From Paraburkholderia ginsengisoli NBRC 100965 (lineage in GTDB: Bacteria; Pseudomonadota; Gammaproteobacteria; Burkholderiales; Burkholderiaceae), in contig NZ_BBJF01000006.1 in NCBI RefSeq assembly GCF_000739735.1, positions 496,001 through 560,000 of the forward strand: DNA of 64,000 nucleotides, in the 5' to 3' direction. Position 1 is the first letter of the stretch. Every line of letters starts with the position of its first letter. Made by a program: the position numbers and the translations under genes. Below, in pieces: positions 35,983 to 44,787 of this stretch. Below the pieces are notes generated by a model. That model saw nothing but the letters and a program-made list of their open reading frames with translations, made no database searches and had not been told where the DNA came from.

Positions 35983-36717
35983 GTGACTCAACAGTATCTA
36001 TTGGCTGCGTTCGCGGGCGGCGCGTTCACCGCGCTGTCGGCATGGGCCGCCCACAAACTGCACAGCGCGAGGCTGACGGCGCGCTTGCGTGCGGAGGCAC
36101 AAGCGCGGATCGACCCGCTCGAAGCTGCGCACGCCGCGCATCAGGTAGCGCTCCGCGAACGTGAGCACGCCGAAGCGGCGCTCCATGCGTTGACCGAACA
36201 GTTGCGCGACGAGCTGAAGCGACAGTCGGCCAGCGCCGCTGAACAGCGCGCGATGCTTGACGCCGCGCACGAGAGCAAGGCGCAGTGGACGAGCGAGGCG
36301 CGCCAGATCGCCGCCGAAGCCGCGCGTCTTAAAGGACTCGGCGCGACGTTCGAGCGCTGGCACGAGCAGATGATCTCGCTGATGACGCAGAACCACGACA
36401 TGCACGCTAAGAATCAGGAGTTGTCGTCGATCGTGCGGCATGTGGTGATCGTGTCGCTGAACGCGTCGATCGAAGCGGCGCGTGCGGGTCCGGCCGGCCG
36501 CGGCTTCGCGGTGGTGGCGAGCGAAGTGCGCTCGCTCGCCGCGCGTTCCGAAGAGTTGTCGAAGAGCTATCGCGACAGCCTGCACCGCAACGACCTGACC
36601 ACCACGTCGACGTTTCAGGACATCCAGGCGGGCGGCAAGATGATCGCGGCGTCGCTCGCCAGCGTCGAGTCGATGGCGAACCGCTTTCACGCGCAGCTCG
36701 ACGAGGTGCCGGTGTGA
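35983..36717 (+). CDS. Membrane-anchored MCP signalling-tip protein
   Basis: 244 residues from GTG 35983, with AAGGA seven bases upstream. One N-terminal membrane helix (about 5-25) is followed by a coiled coil and the methyl-accepting hairpin tip (VSLNASIEAARAGPAGRGFA, VVASEVRSLAARSEELS). There is no sensory domain, no HAMP, and only a short return helix, so it is a minimal receptor tip. Its stop overlaps the GTG of the next gene (GTGA). It may scaffold the CheA-like kinase without an external ligand. Confidence 0.87.
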   Translation: MTQQYLLAAFAGGAFTALSAWAAHKLHSARLTARLRAEAQARIDPLEAAHAAHQVALREREHAEAALHALTEQLRDELKRQSASAAEQRAMLDAAHESKAQWTSEARQIAAEAARLKGLGATFERWHEQMISLMTQNHDMHAKNQELSSIVRHVVIVSLNASIEAARAGPAGRGFAVVASEVRSLAARSEELSKSYRDSLHRNDLTTTSTFQDIQAGGKMIAASLASVESMANRFHAQLDEVPV

Positions 36718-37253
36718 TTTCGGCTCACGCGAAAGATAGCTTCGAGCGCATCTTCCGCAAGGCGGCGCAAGCGCGTTTGCCGATGAACGCGGGCGACCTC
36801 TGCGAGATCGCGTCGATTGCCGAAGCGGACAGCGGCGCAACGAGAGACACGCAGGTGGTCGTGCTGACCATTTCGTCGATCGTGTTCAGGCTGCTGCTGA
36901 TCCTGCACTTCGACGAGGACGACACCACGCGCCGCTACTACTTGAACGACGCCGACGAGCGGCCGTTCGAGGAAGCGTTTCTGGAAATCTGCAACCTGTG
37001 TTGTGGTGCGATGAATCAGGAACTGCTGCGCTATTTCCCGGACCTCGGCATGTCGACGCCCTATGTGTTGAACGCGCGTTGCCTGCCGCATCTGCATGAA
37101 TTGAAGCCAGCGCTGCTGTCGTCGTATTCGGTCGTGCTCAACGGCGACGCGCGGCTTGCCGCGACCGTCTGCGTGTGCGCGCATGCGCCGCTCGACTTCG
37201 TCGCGGATACGAGCGCTGTTGAAGAAACCAGCGGCGAGCTGGAATTGTTTTGA
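36714..37253 (+). CDS. CheX-like phosphatase
   Basis: 179 residues from GTG 36714, translationally coupled to the receptor-tip gene. One ExxNxxxG helix is visible (E91, N94, G98 in LEICNLCCGAMNQEL), the CheX phosphatase signature. The rest is alpha-beta in character. Expected to dephosphorylate the cluster's CheY (38291). No membrane segment. Confidence 0.75.
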   Translation: MISAHAKDSFERIFRKAAQARLPMNAGDLCEIASIAEADSGATRDTQVVVLTISSIVFRLLLILHFDEDDTTRRYYLNDADERPFEEAFLEICNLCCGAMNQELLRYFPDLGMSTPYVLNARCLPHLHELKPALLSSYSVVLNGDARLAATVCVCAHAPLDFVADTSAVEETSGELELF

Positions 37254-37290
37254 CCATGACGACAGGCCTCGGGGCGATCAGGAAAGCGAC

Positions 37291-38262
37291 ATGAACCTCA
37301 ACGAGCCGGTCAGCAAGGTACTCGTGCTGGACGATTGCCCCACGCACAAAGAGGCGCTCAAGCGCTTTTGCGACGAGAACAATCTGGTCGGCGTGAAAGT
37401 GGGCAAGAACCGCTTGCAGTCGGTGCTGCGTTCGAACATCGATCTGGGCGCGGTGCTGTTCGCCGAGAACTATGGCGGCTCGCCCGAGGCCAGCGCCGAA
37501 CTCGCGATCAGGATCAACGCGGTGCGTCCCGAGTTGCCGATCATCATGCGACGCGAACACGACGCGAACACGGATGGCTTGCCCGAGAGCTTGCGCCGCG
37601 TCGTGTGCGCCGCTTATGTTGCGCACGACATGGCGCCGCTGCGCCGCGTGATCGACGAATACATCTTCAGCCTCGATTATCCGAACGCGCTGGTGCGCGG
37701 CATCGCCGAGTTGACCCAGGCGATTCTCGGCGACGTGTTCAAGGACTTGAGCATCACGTGCGAGACGCCGTGCATCGTGCGCGACCGCATCATCTTCGGC
37801 GAGGTGTTCAGCCTGATTCCGCTGGAGAGTGCGTGGTGCCGCGGCTACATGACGATGCAGGCCGAAGAGGCGCCGATCCTCGAACTGCTCGACCGACACC
37901 GGATGATCGACAAGGCGCCCGCCGGCGAAGCCGATTTCCGCGACCTGAACAGCGTGCTCGGCGAAGTGACGAACCTCGTGTGGGGCTCGTTCAGGAACCG
38001 TTATGTCGGCGACGCGGACGCATGGCGGCGCAGCGAAGTGCAAGTGCCGCTGCTGGTGAATCACAAGCACAAGTACATCTCGTTCGGCAGCGGCAATCCG
38101 CAACTGTGTTTCATGTACTGGCTGCGCGACCCGCAATCGGGCCGCGCGGTCAGGTTGCATCAACGTTTCGTGTTTAGCCTGAGCTGGTCGCCGGAAGACT
38201 TCAGGGAAGTGCCGGACGATGTCGGCGCGATGGTCGAAGCAGGCGAACTGGATCTGTTCTGA
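37291..38262 (+). CDS. Pseudo-receiver fused to CheX-like domain
   Basis: 323 residues from ATG 37291, after CAGGAAAG. Residues 8-125 look like a receiver (VLVLDDCPTHKEALKRFCDE) whose phosphoacceptor position is Glu, not Asp (VLFAENYGG, E59), so it may mimic a constantly phosphorylated state. Residues 130-323 are CheX-like with ExxNxxxG at E225-N228-G232 (GEVTNLVWGSF). Third step of the cluster, 37 bp after the small CheX-like gene. Having two CheX-type proteins, one with a pseudo-receiver, is unusual. Confidence 0.78.
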   Translation: MNLNEPVSKVLVLDDCPTHKEALKRFCDENNLVGVKVGKNRLQSVLRSNIDLGAVLFAENYGGSPEASAELAIRINAVRPELPIIMRREHDANTDGLPESLRRVVCAAYVAHDMAPLRRVIDEYIFSLDYPNALVRGIAELTQAILGDVFKDLSITCETPCIVRDRIIFGEVFSLIPLESAWCRGYMTMQAEEAPILELLDRHRMIDKAPAGEADFRDLNSVLGEVTNLVWGSFRNRYVGDADAWRRSEVQVPLLVNHKHKYISFGSGNPQLCFMYWLRDPQSGRAVRLHQRFVFSLSWSPEDFREVPDDVGAMVEAGELDLF

Positions 38263-38290
38263 GTAGTGTCAAAAGGTCAAAGGAAACAGC

Positions 38291-38656
38291 ATGTCGAAAA
38301 TTCTGGTGGTGGATGACTCGAGCACGGTGCGCGACGAAGTGGCCGGCTTTCTGAAGAAAAACGGTCTCGACGTCGATACGGCGGTGGACGGCAAGGACGG
38401 CCTCGCCAGGTTGAAGGCCAGTCCCGGCATCAAGCTGGTGATCAGCGACGTCAACATGCCGAACATGGACGGCCTGACGATGGTCGAGAAGATTCGCGGC
38501 GAACTCGCGAACACGACTGTGAACGTCATCATGCTGACCACCGAAAGCAGCCCGGCGATGAAGGAGCGCGGCAAGGCGGCCGGCGTCAAAGGCTGGATCG
38601 TCAAGCCGTTCAAGGGCGACGCGGTGCTCGAAACGTTCCGCAAGCTGGCGGGCTAG
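38291..38656 (+). CDS. CheY-like response regulator
   Basis: 121-residue stand-alone receiver: acidic pair D8-D9, phosphoacceptor D53 (LVISDVNMPNMDG), Thr about 83 (MLTTESS) and Lys about 104 (IVKPFKGD) all present. Last gene of the CheA-like/receptor-tip/CheX cluster, 28 bp after its neighbour. It should receive phosphate from H459 of the CheA-like kinase. No flagellar or pilus gene is nearby, so the output is unknown. Confidence 0.93.
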   Translation: MSKILVVDDSSTVRDEVAGFLKKNGLDVDTAVDGKDGLARLKASPGIKLVISDVNMPNMDGLTMVEKIRGELANTTVNVIMLTTESSPAMKERGKAAGVKGWIVKPFKGDAVLETFRKLAG

Positions 38657-38685
38657 ACGGCTCAAAAGCGGCGCGCCGCGCGAAA

Positions 38686-38703
38686 GGTGAGGGTTTCCGG
38701 GAG
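38686..38703 (-). repeat. Satellite iteron copy after the CheY gene
   Basis: GGTGAGGGTTTCCGGGAG, preceded by AAA. Same orientation as the other satellites, in the gap between two rightward genes. Confidence 0.8.
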
Positions 38704-38914
38704 CGGTTGCCGGGCGCTATGACCCCGGTGATTTGCAAAGCATGATTCGCTATAACGGCAGTGGTTGAAACACGTTAGTCTCCCAGTGAACGTGAACGAC
38801 ACGGGGTGACTTGCAATGGCCGCGAAACCTTCTGGACATATACAGGCGGTAACTGCGAATGCGGTTACGGCGAGCACTCGCGCCCCGGTGCAACTGGCCT
38901 AGGACGACGCCGAC

Positions 38915-39772
38915 ATGTGCCAGTTGCTCGCCCTCAGTTGCGCCGAACCCACCGACGTCAGCTTCTCGCTAACGGGCTTCGCCGCGCGCGGCGGTCTGAC
39001 CGATCATCATGTCGACGGCTGGGGCGTGGCGTTCTACGAAGAACGCGCATGCCGCGTGTTCGTCGATGAAAGGCCGGCGTATCAGTCGCCGGTTGCCGAG
39101 TTTCTGAAGAGCTATCCGATCAAATCGCGCAATGTCGTCGCGCACATTCGCAAGGCGACGCAGGGCGGCGCGCGGGTCGAGAATTGCCATCCGTTCATGC
39201 GCGAGTTGCGCGGCCAGCAATGGGTGTTCGCGCACAACGGCGACCTGAAATCGATCGATGCGTTGGCGGAGCCGGGGCCGTTCGCGCCGGTCGGCTCGAC
39301 CGATAGCGAAGCGGCGTTCTGCTTCATCATGAACCGCCTCTACGCGCATTTCTCCACACACGCGGATGCCGACCCGGACGACATCGACGCCGTGTTCGAC
39401 GTCATCGAGCAGGCGACACGCATGCTGAACCCGTTCGGCATTTTCAACTTCGTGCTGTCGAACGGCAAAGCGCAGTTCGCGTATTGCTCGACGCGTCTGT
39501 CGTACGTGATTCGTCATTGGCCGTTTTCGAGCGCGCGTCTGGTCGATGGCGATCTCACCGTGGACTTCGCGGAACGCGGCACGCCCGCTGATCGCACGGC
39601 GGTGATTGCCACCACGCCGTTGACCGATGAAGTGTGGACCACCTGCAAGCCCGGCGATCTGCTGATGTTTCGCAGCGGCGCGCTGCTGCGGCGCGCGCAT
39701 GTTCCCGTCCCCGCTGAAGTCCTCGCGACTTCGAAATACGCGCTCTCCGAACTGTCCGCTGTGGCGGCGTGA
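38915..39772 (+). CDS. Class II glutamine amidotransferase, YafJ-like
   Basis: 285 residues. Ntn hydrolase with nucleophile C2 exposed after removal of Met (MCQLLALSCAEP), the HIRKAT and ENCHPF segments, and FAHNGDL, all hallmarks of the YafJ/Ego-like class II GATase group. Releases ammonia or glutamate from gamma-glutamyl groups; the substrate is not known. Stand-alone domain, cytoplasmic, flanked by iteron-like repeats on both sides. Confidence 0.92.
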   Translation: MCQLLALSCAEPTDVSFSLTGFAARGGLTDHHVDGWGVAFYEERACRVFVDERPAYQSPVAEFLKSYPIKSRNVVAHIRKATQGGARVENCHPFMRELRGQQWVFAHNGDLKSIDALAEPGPFAPVGSTDSEAAFCFIMNRLYAHFSTHADADPDDIDAVFDVIEQATRMLNPFGIFNFVLSNGKAQFAYCSTRLSYVIRHWPFSSARLVDGDLTVDFAERGTPADRTAVIATTPLTDEVWTTCKPGDLLMFRSGALLRRAHVPVPAEVLATSKYALSELSAVAA

Positions 39773-40349
39773 GCGCTTCTTTGTTCGTCGAACTGCCGTT
39801 CCGCGGCTCAAAGGTGAGGATATTCGGGAGCCGGCCACGTTACGCGATACGTGAGTCTGCGCACCTCGTTTGACCTCACTCTTGCGCGGTGGCGACGATC
39901 ACGACCGCAACCATCCCCGGCGAGATTTGTTGCGCTGTCGTTGTCCGTATCGACGTGTTGGCATACTCCGCTACCACGCGTTGCTTCTTCTGGCGTGATG
40001 GATTGTGCGCGCCGTATCAATGGCTTACCTATCGGCGCTCTATCGACAGAGAGTCGTTCATCCTTCGTGGCGCATCGCCGCGCCGCCTGCCTTGCGCATG
40101 CGCTACACACGGCATAACCACCCACGACGCGCACTCGCGCATACGGTTCACGCCGTTCCGGTCCAAAGGTGAGGGTTTGCGGGAGTCGCCTGTTTCGAAC
40201 CCATCGCGCCTTGCCCAGCATGCCTTTGCGCCCTGCCCCCAAGCTCGAAAGGTGAGGGTTTTCGGGAGCAATTGAAGCGGCGCCTCACGCCGAACCCGCA
40301 CCGCTGTGTATCAAAGGTGAGGTTTTTCGGGAGGCGCCGTTGCCGATCG
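39773..40349. other. Intergenic region with four satellite iterons
   Basis: 577 bp between convergent genes. Apart from the four repeats listed separately, nothing was recognised; short open frames on both strands have no start signals. 39840-40160 looks featureless. Confidence 0.6.
39813..40333 (-). repeat. Cluster of four satellite iterons
   Basis: GGTGAGGATATTCGGGAG (39813-39830), GGTGAGGGTTTGCGGGAG (40168-40185), GGTGAGGGTTTTCGGGAG (40251-40268) and GGTGAGGTTTTTCGGGAG (40316-40333), each preceded by AAA. They are the closest satellites to the origin consensus, and all point the same way, inverted relative to the origin array. Confidence 0.85.
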
Positions 40350-41108
40350 TCACGCCGGTTTGGCGATCTCGCGGATGTCGGCTACCGGCGTCTGCCCGAA
40401 CGTGTCGCCGAGCGCGTAGTCGACCAGTTGGGCTGCGCATTGCTCAGGCGTCGTCAGTTGGCCATTGCGCTTGAGTTCTTCAAACTTCGCGCGCATCGGG
40501 AACTGGTCCTCGCCGCTGCCGCGAATCTCCGCCTGCATGTCCGTATCGATCACGCCCGGCGCCAGGCTGCAAATGCGCAGCGCGCGATTCGCATCGAGCG
40601 CGACGGCGCGTGCGTGATGATCGAGCGCGGCCTTCGTCGCGCAGTAGATGCTCCAGCCGGGATACGCGTTGCGGGCCGCGCCGCTGGAAATGTGGACGAT
40701 GCGGCGGTCGGTGGCATCGACGGCGGCTGCCGCGAGCGCGCTGGCCAGCATCAGCGGCGTGGCCACGTTGAGGCTCACCGCGCTCGCGATCGCCGCCGCG
40801 TCCTGCCCTTCGATCGGCCCGATGGGTTGCACCATGCCCGCGTTGTTGATGAGCAGAACGGTGTGCGCGCCGCTGACGAAAGCGCGCAACGTATCGGTCG
40901 CGATCCATTGCGCGACGCGCGCCGGGTCGGCGAGTTCGAGTTCGATCTCTTCGAGTTGCGCCGGGAAGCGCGTCTTCAGCGTGGCGTGGCGCGAGCGCGA
41001 TAGGCCCAGCACGCTGACGTTGCGTGCGATCAGCTGTTCGGCGAGCGCTGCGCCGAGGCCGCGAGTGTGGCCGGTGACGATTGCGCGGATCGGGGAAGTG
41101 GAAGGCAT
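40350..41108 (-). CDS. Short-chain dehydrogenase/reductase
   Basis: 252 residues with the SDR cofactor motif TGHTRGLGAALAEQL (about 12-26), NNAGM (about 87-91), catalytic Ser in HISSGAA and YxxxK as YCATK (about 155-159). Resembles the sepiapterin-reductase/BenD-like single-gene SDRs; substrate unknown. Cytoplasmic, NAD(P)-dependent, monocistronic. Confidence 0.9.
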   Translation of the reverse strand: MPSTSPIRAIVTGHTRGLGAALAEQLIARNVSVLGLSRSRHATLKTRFPAQLEEIELELADPARVAQWIATDTLRAFVSGAHTVLLINNAGMVQPIGPIEGQDAAAIASAVSLNVATPLMLASALAAAAVDATDRRIVHISSGAARNAYPGWSIYCATKAALDHHARAVALDANRALRICSLAPGVIDTDMQAEIRGSGEDQFPMRAKFEELKRNGQLTTPEQCAAQLVDYALGDTFGQTPVADIREIAKPA

Positions 41109-41369
41109 GTCGGTCCTTATAAGCGTTGGCTGGCTGAGGACCGTATTTTCTCACGCGGCATTCAGGTCCTGCCCGGACTGACACTGGCGCGAACCGCGAA
41201 TGCGGTGGAAACTAGGCGGCGTGCGCAACGCCTCGCCTGAACCATGATGCCGAGCGACGGCGCATGACGGCACGTCGTTCGCGCCCATGGCCGTGGTCTG
41301 TCAATCGTTCGTAGTTCGCGATGCCGGTCACGCGTAGACCGGAGCCGGTCAGCCTACAGGACGTCAAAA

Positions 41370-42134
41370 ATGGAACAGCTCATCACTCACCCAATGGTCT
41401 TGTTCGTCGTCTGCATGGTTCTCATGTCGTGGGCCGCATGGGTCGGCGCTTCCGTGCTGAGACGCCGCAAACCGCTCGATAGCGATGCCCGCGAAGACTT
41501 CGGCATAGTCCTGTCCGCTACCCTGACGCTCCTGGCGCTCGTCATCGGCTTCAGTCTTTCCATGGCGGTGGGACGCTACGACCAGCGCAAGAACTACGAA
41601 GAAGAGGAAGCCAACGCGATTGGCACGGCATTCTTCCGGGCGGATCTCCTGCCCAGCGCCGCGGCAACAGACCTGCGGCCGCTTCTCCGGAAATATCTGG
41701 ATCAACGCATTGAGTTCTATCTGATTCGCGACCCGGCGGAACTCACTGCAATCAACGCCGTGACCGCGCGGCTCCAAATGGATATGTGGGCCGTCGTTCG
41801 GGCCGCAGCGGCCGCTCAGCCCACCCCCGTCACCGCATTGGTCGTTTCCGGGATGAACGACGTGATCAACACGCAGGGATACACCCAGGCGGCGCAATGG
41901 AACCGCATCCCCCGGTCCGCATGGGCGTTGCTGATTCTGATCGGCTTGTTCTGCAACCTGCTGGTTGGTTACGGATCGCGCAGCGCAAAGGTGATGCGGC
42001 GCTTCCTCCTGGTCATGCCGTTAGTGGTGTCGCTTTCCTTCATGCTTATCGCCGACATTGACAGCCCACGGAACGGCATCATTCGTGTGGTGCCGAGAAA
42101 TCTCGTCGCCCTGGAGCAGTCACTCCCTGGATAG
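41370..42134 (+). CDS. DUF4239 membrane protein (bestrophin-like)
   Basis: 254 residues. Two hydrophobic helices near the N-terminus (about 8-28 and 48-68), a long soluble helical region (75-180), and two near the C-terminus (about 185-203 and 210-230). The RKNYEEEEANAIGTAFFRAD segment after TM2 is characteristic of DUF4239 proteins, which have been compared to bestrophin channels. Single gene, role unknown. Confidence 0.8.
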   Translation: MEQLITHPMVLFVVCMVLMSWAAWVGASVLRRRKPLDSDAREDFGIVLSATLTLLALVIGFSLSMAVGRYDQRKNYEEEEANAIGTAFFRADLLPSAAATDLRPLLRKYLDQRIEFYLIRDPAELTAINAVTARLQMDMWAVVRAAAAAQPTPVTALVVSGMNDVINTQGYTQAAQWNRIPRSAWALLILIGLFCNLLVGYGSRSAKVMRRFLLVMPLVVSLSFMLIADIDSPRNGIIRVVPRNLVALEQSLPG

Positions 42135-42240
42135 GAAAGCGCGATAGGGGCAAAGACAGGCTGACGTTCGGATGCGAAAGCGTGCGTCCGGTCTCGGCAT
42201 TGTGGTTCGCGTCCGCTTGCGCTGCACTTGCGCGCAGCGG

Positions 42241-43203
42241 TTAACCCGCCCGAAACCGCTCCCGATACTGCATCGGCGTCACGCCAATCCGTTTCGTGAA
42301 CACGATTCGCATCCGGTCCGCGGTCCCAAACCCGCACTCATAAGCCACTGCCTTGAGGGCCGCGCCACTGTTTTCCAGCAGCTTGCGCGCCGCATCCACA
42401 CGAGCCCGCTCGACGAACTCATGCGGCGTCACGCCAGTCTCCTGCACGAACACGCGCGCGAAATTGCGAGCGCTCATGCCCGCGACATCCGCCAGTTGCT
42501 TCACGGTGAAGCTCTCGCGAATCCGCTCCATCACGTGCGCCTGAACTCTCGCGATTGGCGACGTGTCATCGGCGGGCGCCGTCAGATAGGGGCTGAATTG
42601 CGATTGGCCGCCTTGGCGCTGCGCGAACACTACCAACCGTTTGGCGACAGCCAGCGCGGTATGCGGACCATGATCCTCGGCCACGAGCGCCAATGACAGA
42701 TCAATACCCGCCGTCACGCCCGCCGACGTAACGAGCGGCCCGTCACGCAGATAGATGCGATCGAAATCGACGCGCGCCCGCGGAAATTGCGCGGCCAGTT
42801 GCGCCGCATGTTGCCAGTGCGTCGTGACGTTGCGCGCGTCGAGCAAGCCCGCGTGACCGAGCGCGAATGCGCCGGTGCAGATCGAACCGTAGCGGCCGCA
42901 GCGCGTGGCGACGTTCGTCAACCAGTCGAGCAGGCGCGCATCGGGCGCGGCGTCATGGGGCAATGCCGGGCCGCCCGCGACCAGCGCGAGATCGAAGGGC
43001 TCGCGCGCGTTGTCGAACGTGGCGTCGGCGACCAGCGTCATGCCGTTCGACGCGCGTAGCGGCGTGGCCTCCGCGGCGACCAGTTTGACCTCGTAGCGAT
43101 CGGCCGGCGCGATGAACCCGTTCGCTTCGGAAAACACATCGACGGGACCGGCGACATCGAGCGCCTGCACGCCGGGGAAGATCGCGATCGCGACGGTAGG
43201 CAT
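42241..43203 (-). CDS. GlxA-type AraC regulator with DJ-1/PfpI domain
   Basis: 320 residues from ATG 43201-43203, preceded by GGAAG. N-terminal DJ-1/PfpI-like domain (about 1-190) with the nucleophile-elbow-like GSICTGAFALGHAG, and a C-terminal AraC double HTH (about 220-318: FTVKQLADVAGMSARNFARV, ALKAVAYECGFGTADRMRIV). Regulators of this class control catabolic genes. The HD gene divergent from it at 43443 is the natural target candidate. Confidence 0.92.
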   Translation of the reverse strand: MPTVAIAIFPGVQALDVAGPVDVFSEANGFIAPADRYEVKLVAAEATPLRASNGMTLVADATFDNAREPFDLALVAGGPALPHDAAPDARLLDWLTNVATRCGRYGSICTGAFALGHAGLLDARNVTTHWQHAAQLAAQFPRARVDFDRIYLRDGPLVTSAGVTAGIDLSLALVAEDHGPHTALAVAKRLVVFAQRQGGQSQFSPYLTAPADDTSPIARVQAHVMERIRESFTVKQLADVAGMSARNFARVFVQETGVTPHEFVERARVDAARKLLENSGAALKAVAYECGFGTADRMRIVFTKRIGVTPMQYRERFRAG

Positions 43204-43442
43204 CGAAAGACTTCCTTTGACGATGAACGAAGATCCGCAAGCCGCGGCAGTCAACGTGGTGCGTTTGGCAGGGTTCAACGGTCCACGGCGATTGTTTGCG
43301 GCGGCGCGCTGGCCAATACTGGACTTCATCGGATGCGCAGTTCAAAGCGCACGAAAAAGCGCCGCGGACCAGCATACCAAACGCGCTTTGAAGTCGCGAG
43401 GACAGCGCGTCCCTCACTCCAATTCGTCACGGAGCACTTCAC

Positions 43443-44081
43443 ATGACCATGATCGCAGGCATTCAGATTCCCGACAGCATGATGGCGCGCGAAGCCACGC
43501 AACTCGTGCGCGACACCGAAACCGAACTGCTGTATCACCATTCGCGGCGCGTCTTCCTGTTCGGCTCGCTCGCCGGCGCGCGCAAGCAGTTGAAGTACGA
43601 TCCGGAGTTGCTGTACATCGGCGCGATGTTCCATGACATGGGACTCGTCGCGCCGTACAGCAGCGAGCATGACCGCTTCGAAGTGGACGGCGCCAACGCG
43701 GCGCGCGATTTTCTGCGACGTCATGGCATCGGCGAGGACGACATCGAGCAGGTGTGGAATTCGATCGCGCTGCACACGACGCCTGGCATTCCGCAACATA
43801 TGAAACCGGTGGTCGCGCTAGTCACGGCAGGTGTGGAAATGGACGTGCTGGGTCTCGCTTACGACGAGTTCGCCGAGCATCAGCGTCACGAGGTGATTCA
43901 CGCGCATCCGCGCGGCGCGCATTTCAAGGAAGGCATCATCGACGCGTTCGCGCACGGCACGATTCACAAGCCGGAGACGACCTTCGGGAACGTGAAGGCG
44001 GATGTGCTGGCGCTAAAGGACCCGCATTATCATCGCGAGAATTTCTGCACGATGATTCTTGGGTCGGCGTGGAAGGATTGA
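43443..44081 (+). CDS. HD-domain phosphohydrolase
   Basis: 212 residues with the HD metal motif: H32-H33 (LLYHHSRRVFLFG), HD in GAMFHDMGL (about 64-65) and a downstream His/Asp set. Similar to plant- and fungus-type cyanamide-hydratase-like HD proteins found as single genes in bacteria. Divergent from the GlxA-type regulator across about 240 bp, suggesting co-regulation. Substrate unknown. Confidence 0.88.
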   Translation: MTMIAGIQIPDSMMAREATQLVRDTETELLYHHSRRVFLFGSLAGARKQLKYDPELLYIGAMFHDMGLVAPYSSEHDRFEVDGANAARDFLRRHGIGEDDIEQVWNSIALHTTPGIPQHMKPVVALVTAGVEMDVLGLAYDEFAEHQRHEVIHAHPRGAHFKEGIIDAFAHGTIHKPETTFGNVKADVLALKDPHYHRENFCTMILGSAWKD

Positions 44082-44140
44082 GCGCAAGGGCCTGGGGAGC
44101 ACGGCCGCGCGGGCCTGTTGCGCCTGAATCCGGATAGCGA

Positions 44141-44166
44141 CATAATGCATCGCAAATGCGATGCAT
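44141..44166 (+). promoter_or_regulatory. Promoter and palindromic operator of the toxin-antitoxin operon
   Basis: Perfect inverted repeat ATGCATCGC (44145-44153), AAAT, GCGATGCAT (44158-44166). It overlaps a -10-like CATAAT (44141-44146) with TTGCGC 17 bp upstream. It lies directly before the antitoxin ribosome-binding site, the normal place for antitoxin autorepression. Confidence 0.65.
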
Positions 44167-44176
44167 GGAGCAGATG

Positions 44177-44461
44177 ATGAAAAGCGCTACTTTTCCGTCG
44201 GTGCGTGTGGAGCCCGAATTGCGGGCCGCAGCAGAGGACGTGCTGCAGGACGGCGAAAGCCTTTCCAATTTCGTGGAACAGGCTATCCGCGACAACATTG
44301 CGCGGCGGCTGAATCTTCGTGAGTTTGTGGTACGAGGCCTGACGTCGCGCGAAGAGGCGAAGCAAAGCAGCGACTACGTGTCCGCTGACGACGTCCTCGC
44401 CGGTCTCGAGACGCGGCTTGTCGAAGCGAAAGCGAAGGCCGGAGCAAAGAAGAAACGATGA
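44177..44461 (+). CDS. YlcI/YnfO-like antitoxin
   Basis: 94 residues from ATG 44177; GGAG six bases upstream favours this over three earlier in-frame ATGs (44156, 44165, 44174). The start MKSATFPSVRVEPELRAAAE and the SNFVEQAIRDNIARR helix suggest a ribbon-helix-helix DNA-binding fold; the Lys-rich tail (KAKAGAKKKR) would bind the toxin or DNA. It overlaps the toxin gene by four bases. The antitoxin role is inferred from pairing with a ParE-like gene. Confidence 0.82.
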   Translation: MKSATFPSVRVEPELRAAAEDVLQDGESLSNFVEQAIRDNIARRLNLREFVVRGLTSREEAKQSSDYVSADDVLAGLETRLVEAKAKAGAKKKR

Positions 44462-44766
44462 CGTATCAGGTTCGTTTCACACGTGCTGCCGCAGCCGACC
44501 TTGAAAGACTGTACGACTTCATCCTCGAACGGGCCGATACGGATTGGCAACTCGCCGAGCGCGCGTTGCAAGCCATTCGGGGCGGCGTCGCCACGCTGCG
44601 CACGTCGCCGTTCACGTGCCGCAAGGTTCAGCGGGATACGCCGTTTCTGCGTGAACTGTTGATCCCGTTTGGCCGGTCAGGCTACGTCGCCCTGTTCGAA
44701 ATCGAGAGCAGTCAGACCGTGACCGTGCTGGCGGTGCGCTATCAGCTAGAGGATGATTACCACTGA
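44458..44766 (+). CDS. ParE/RelE-superfamily toxin
   Basis: 102 residues with the RelE/ParE fold pattern: YQVRFTRAAAADLERLYDFI at the start, SPFTCRKVQ and RELLIPFGRSGYVALFEIES, ending VLAVRYQLEDDYH. The GYVALFEI and AVRYQLEDDY strands match ParE-type gyrase inhibitors more than RelE mRNA nucleases. Coupled to the antitoxin by an ATGA overlap. It might stabilise the replicon, being on a secondary chromosome. Confidence 0.85.
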   Translation: MTYQVRFTRAAAADLERLYDFILERADTDWQLAERALQAIRGGVATLRTSPFTCRKVQRDTPFLRELLIPFGRSGYVALFEIESSQTVTVLAVRYQLEDDYH

Positions 44767-44787
44767 CCGAACTTCCGGCGCCCCGCC

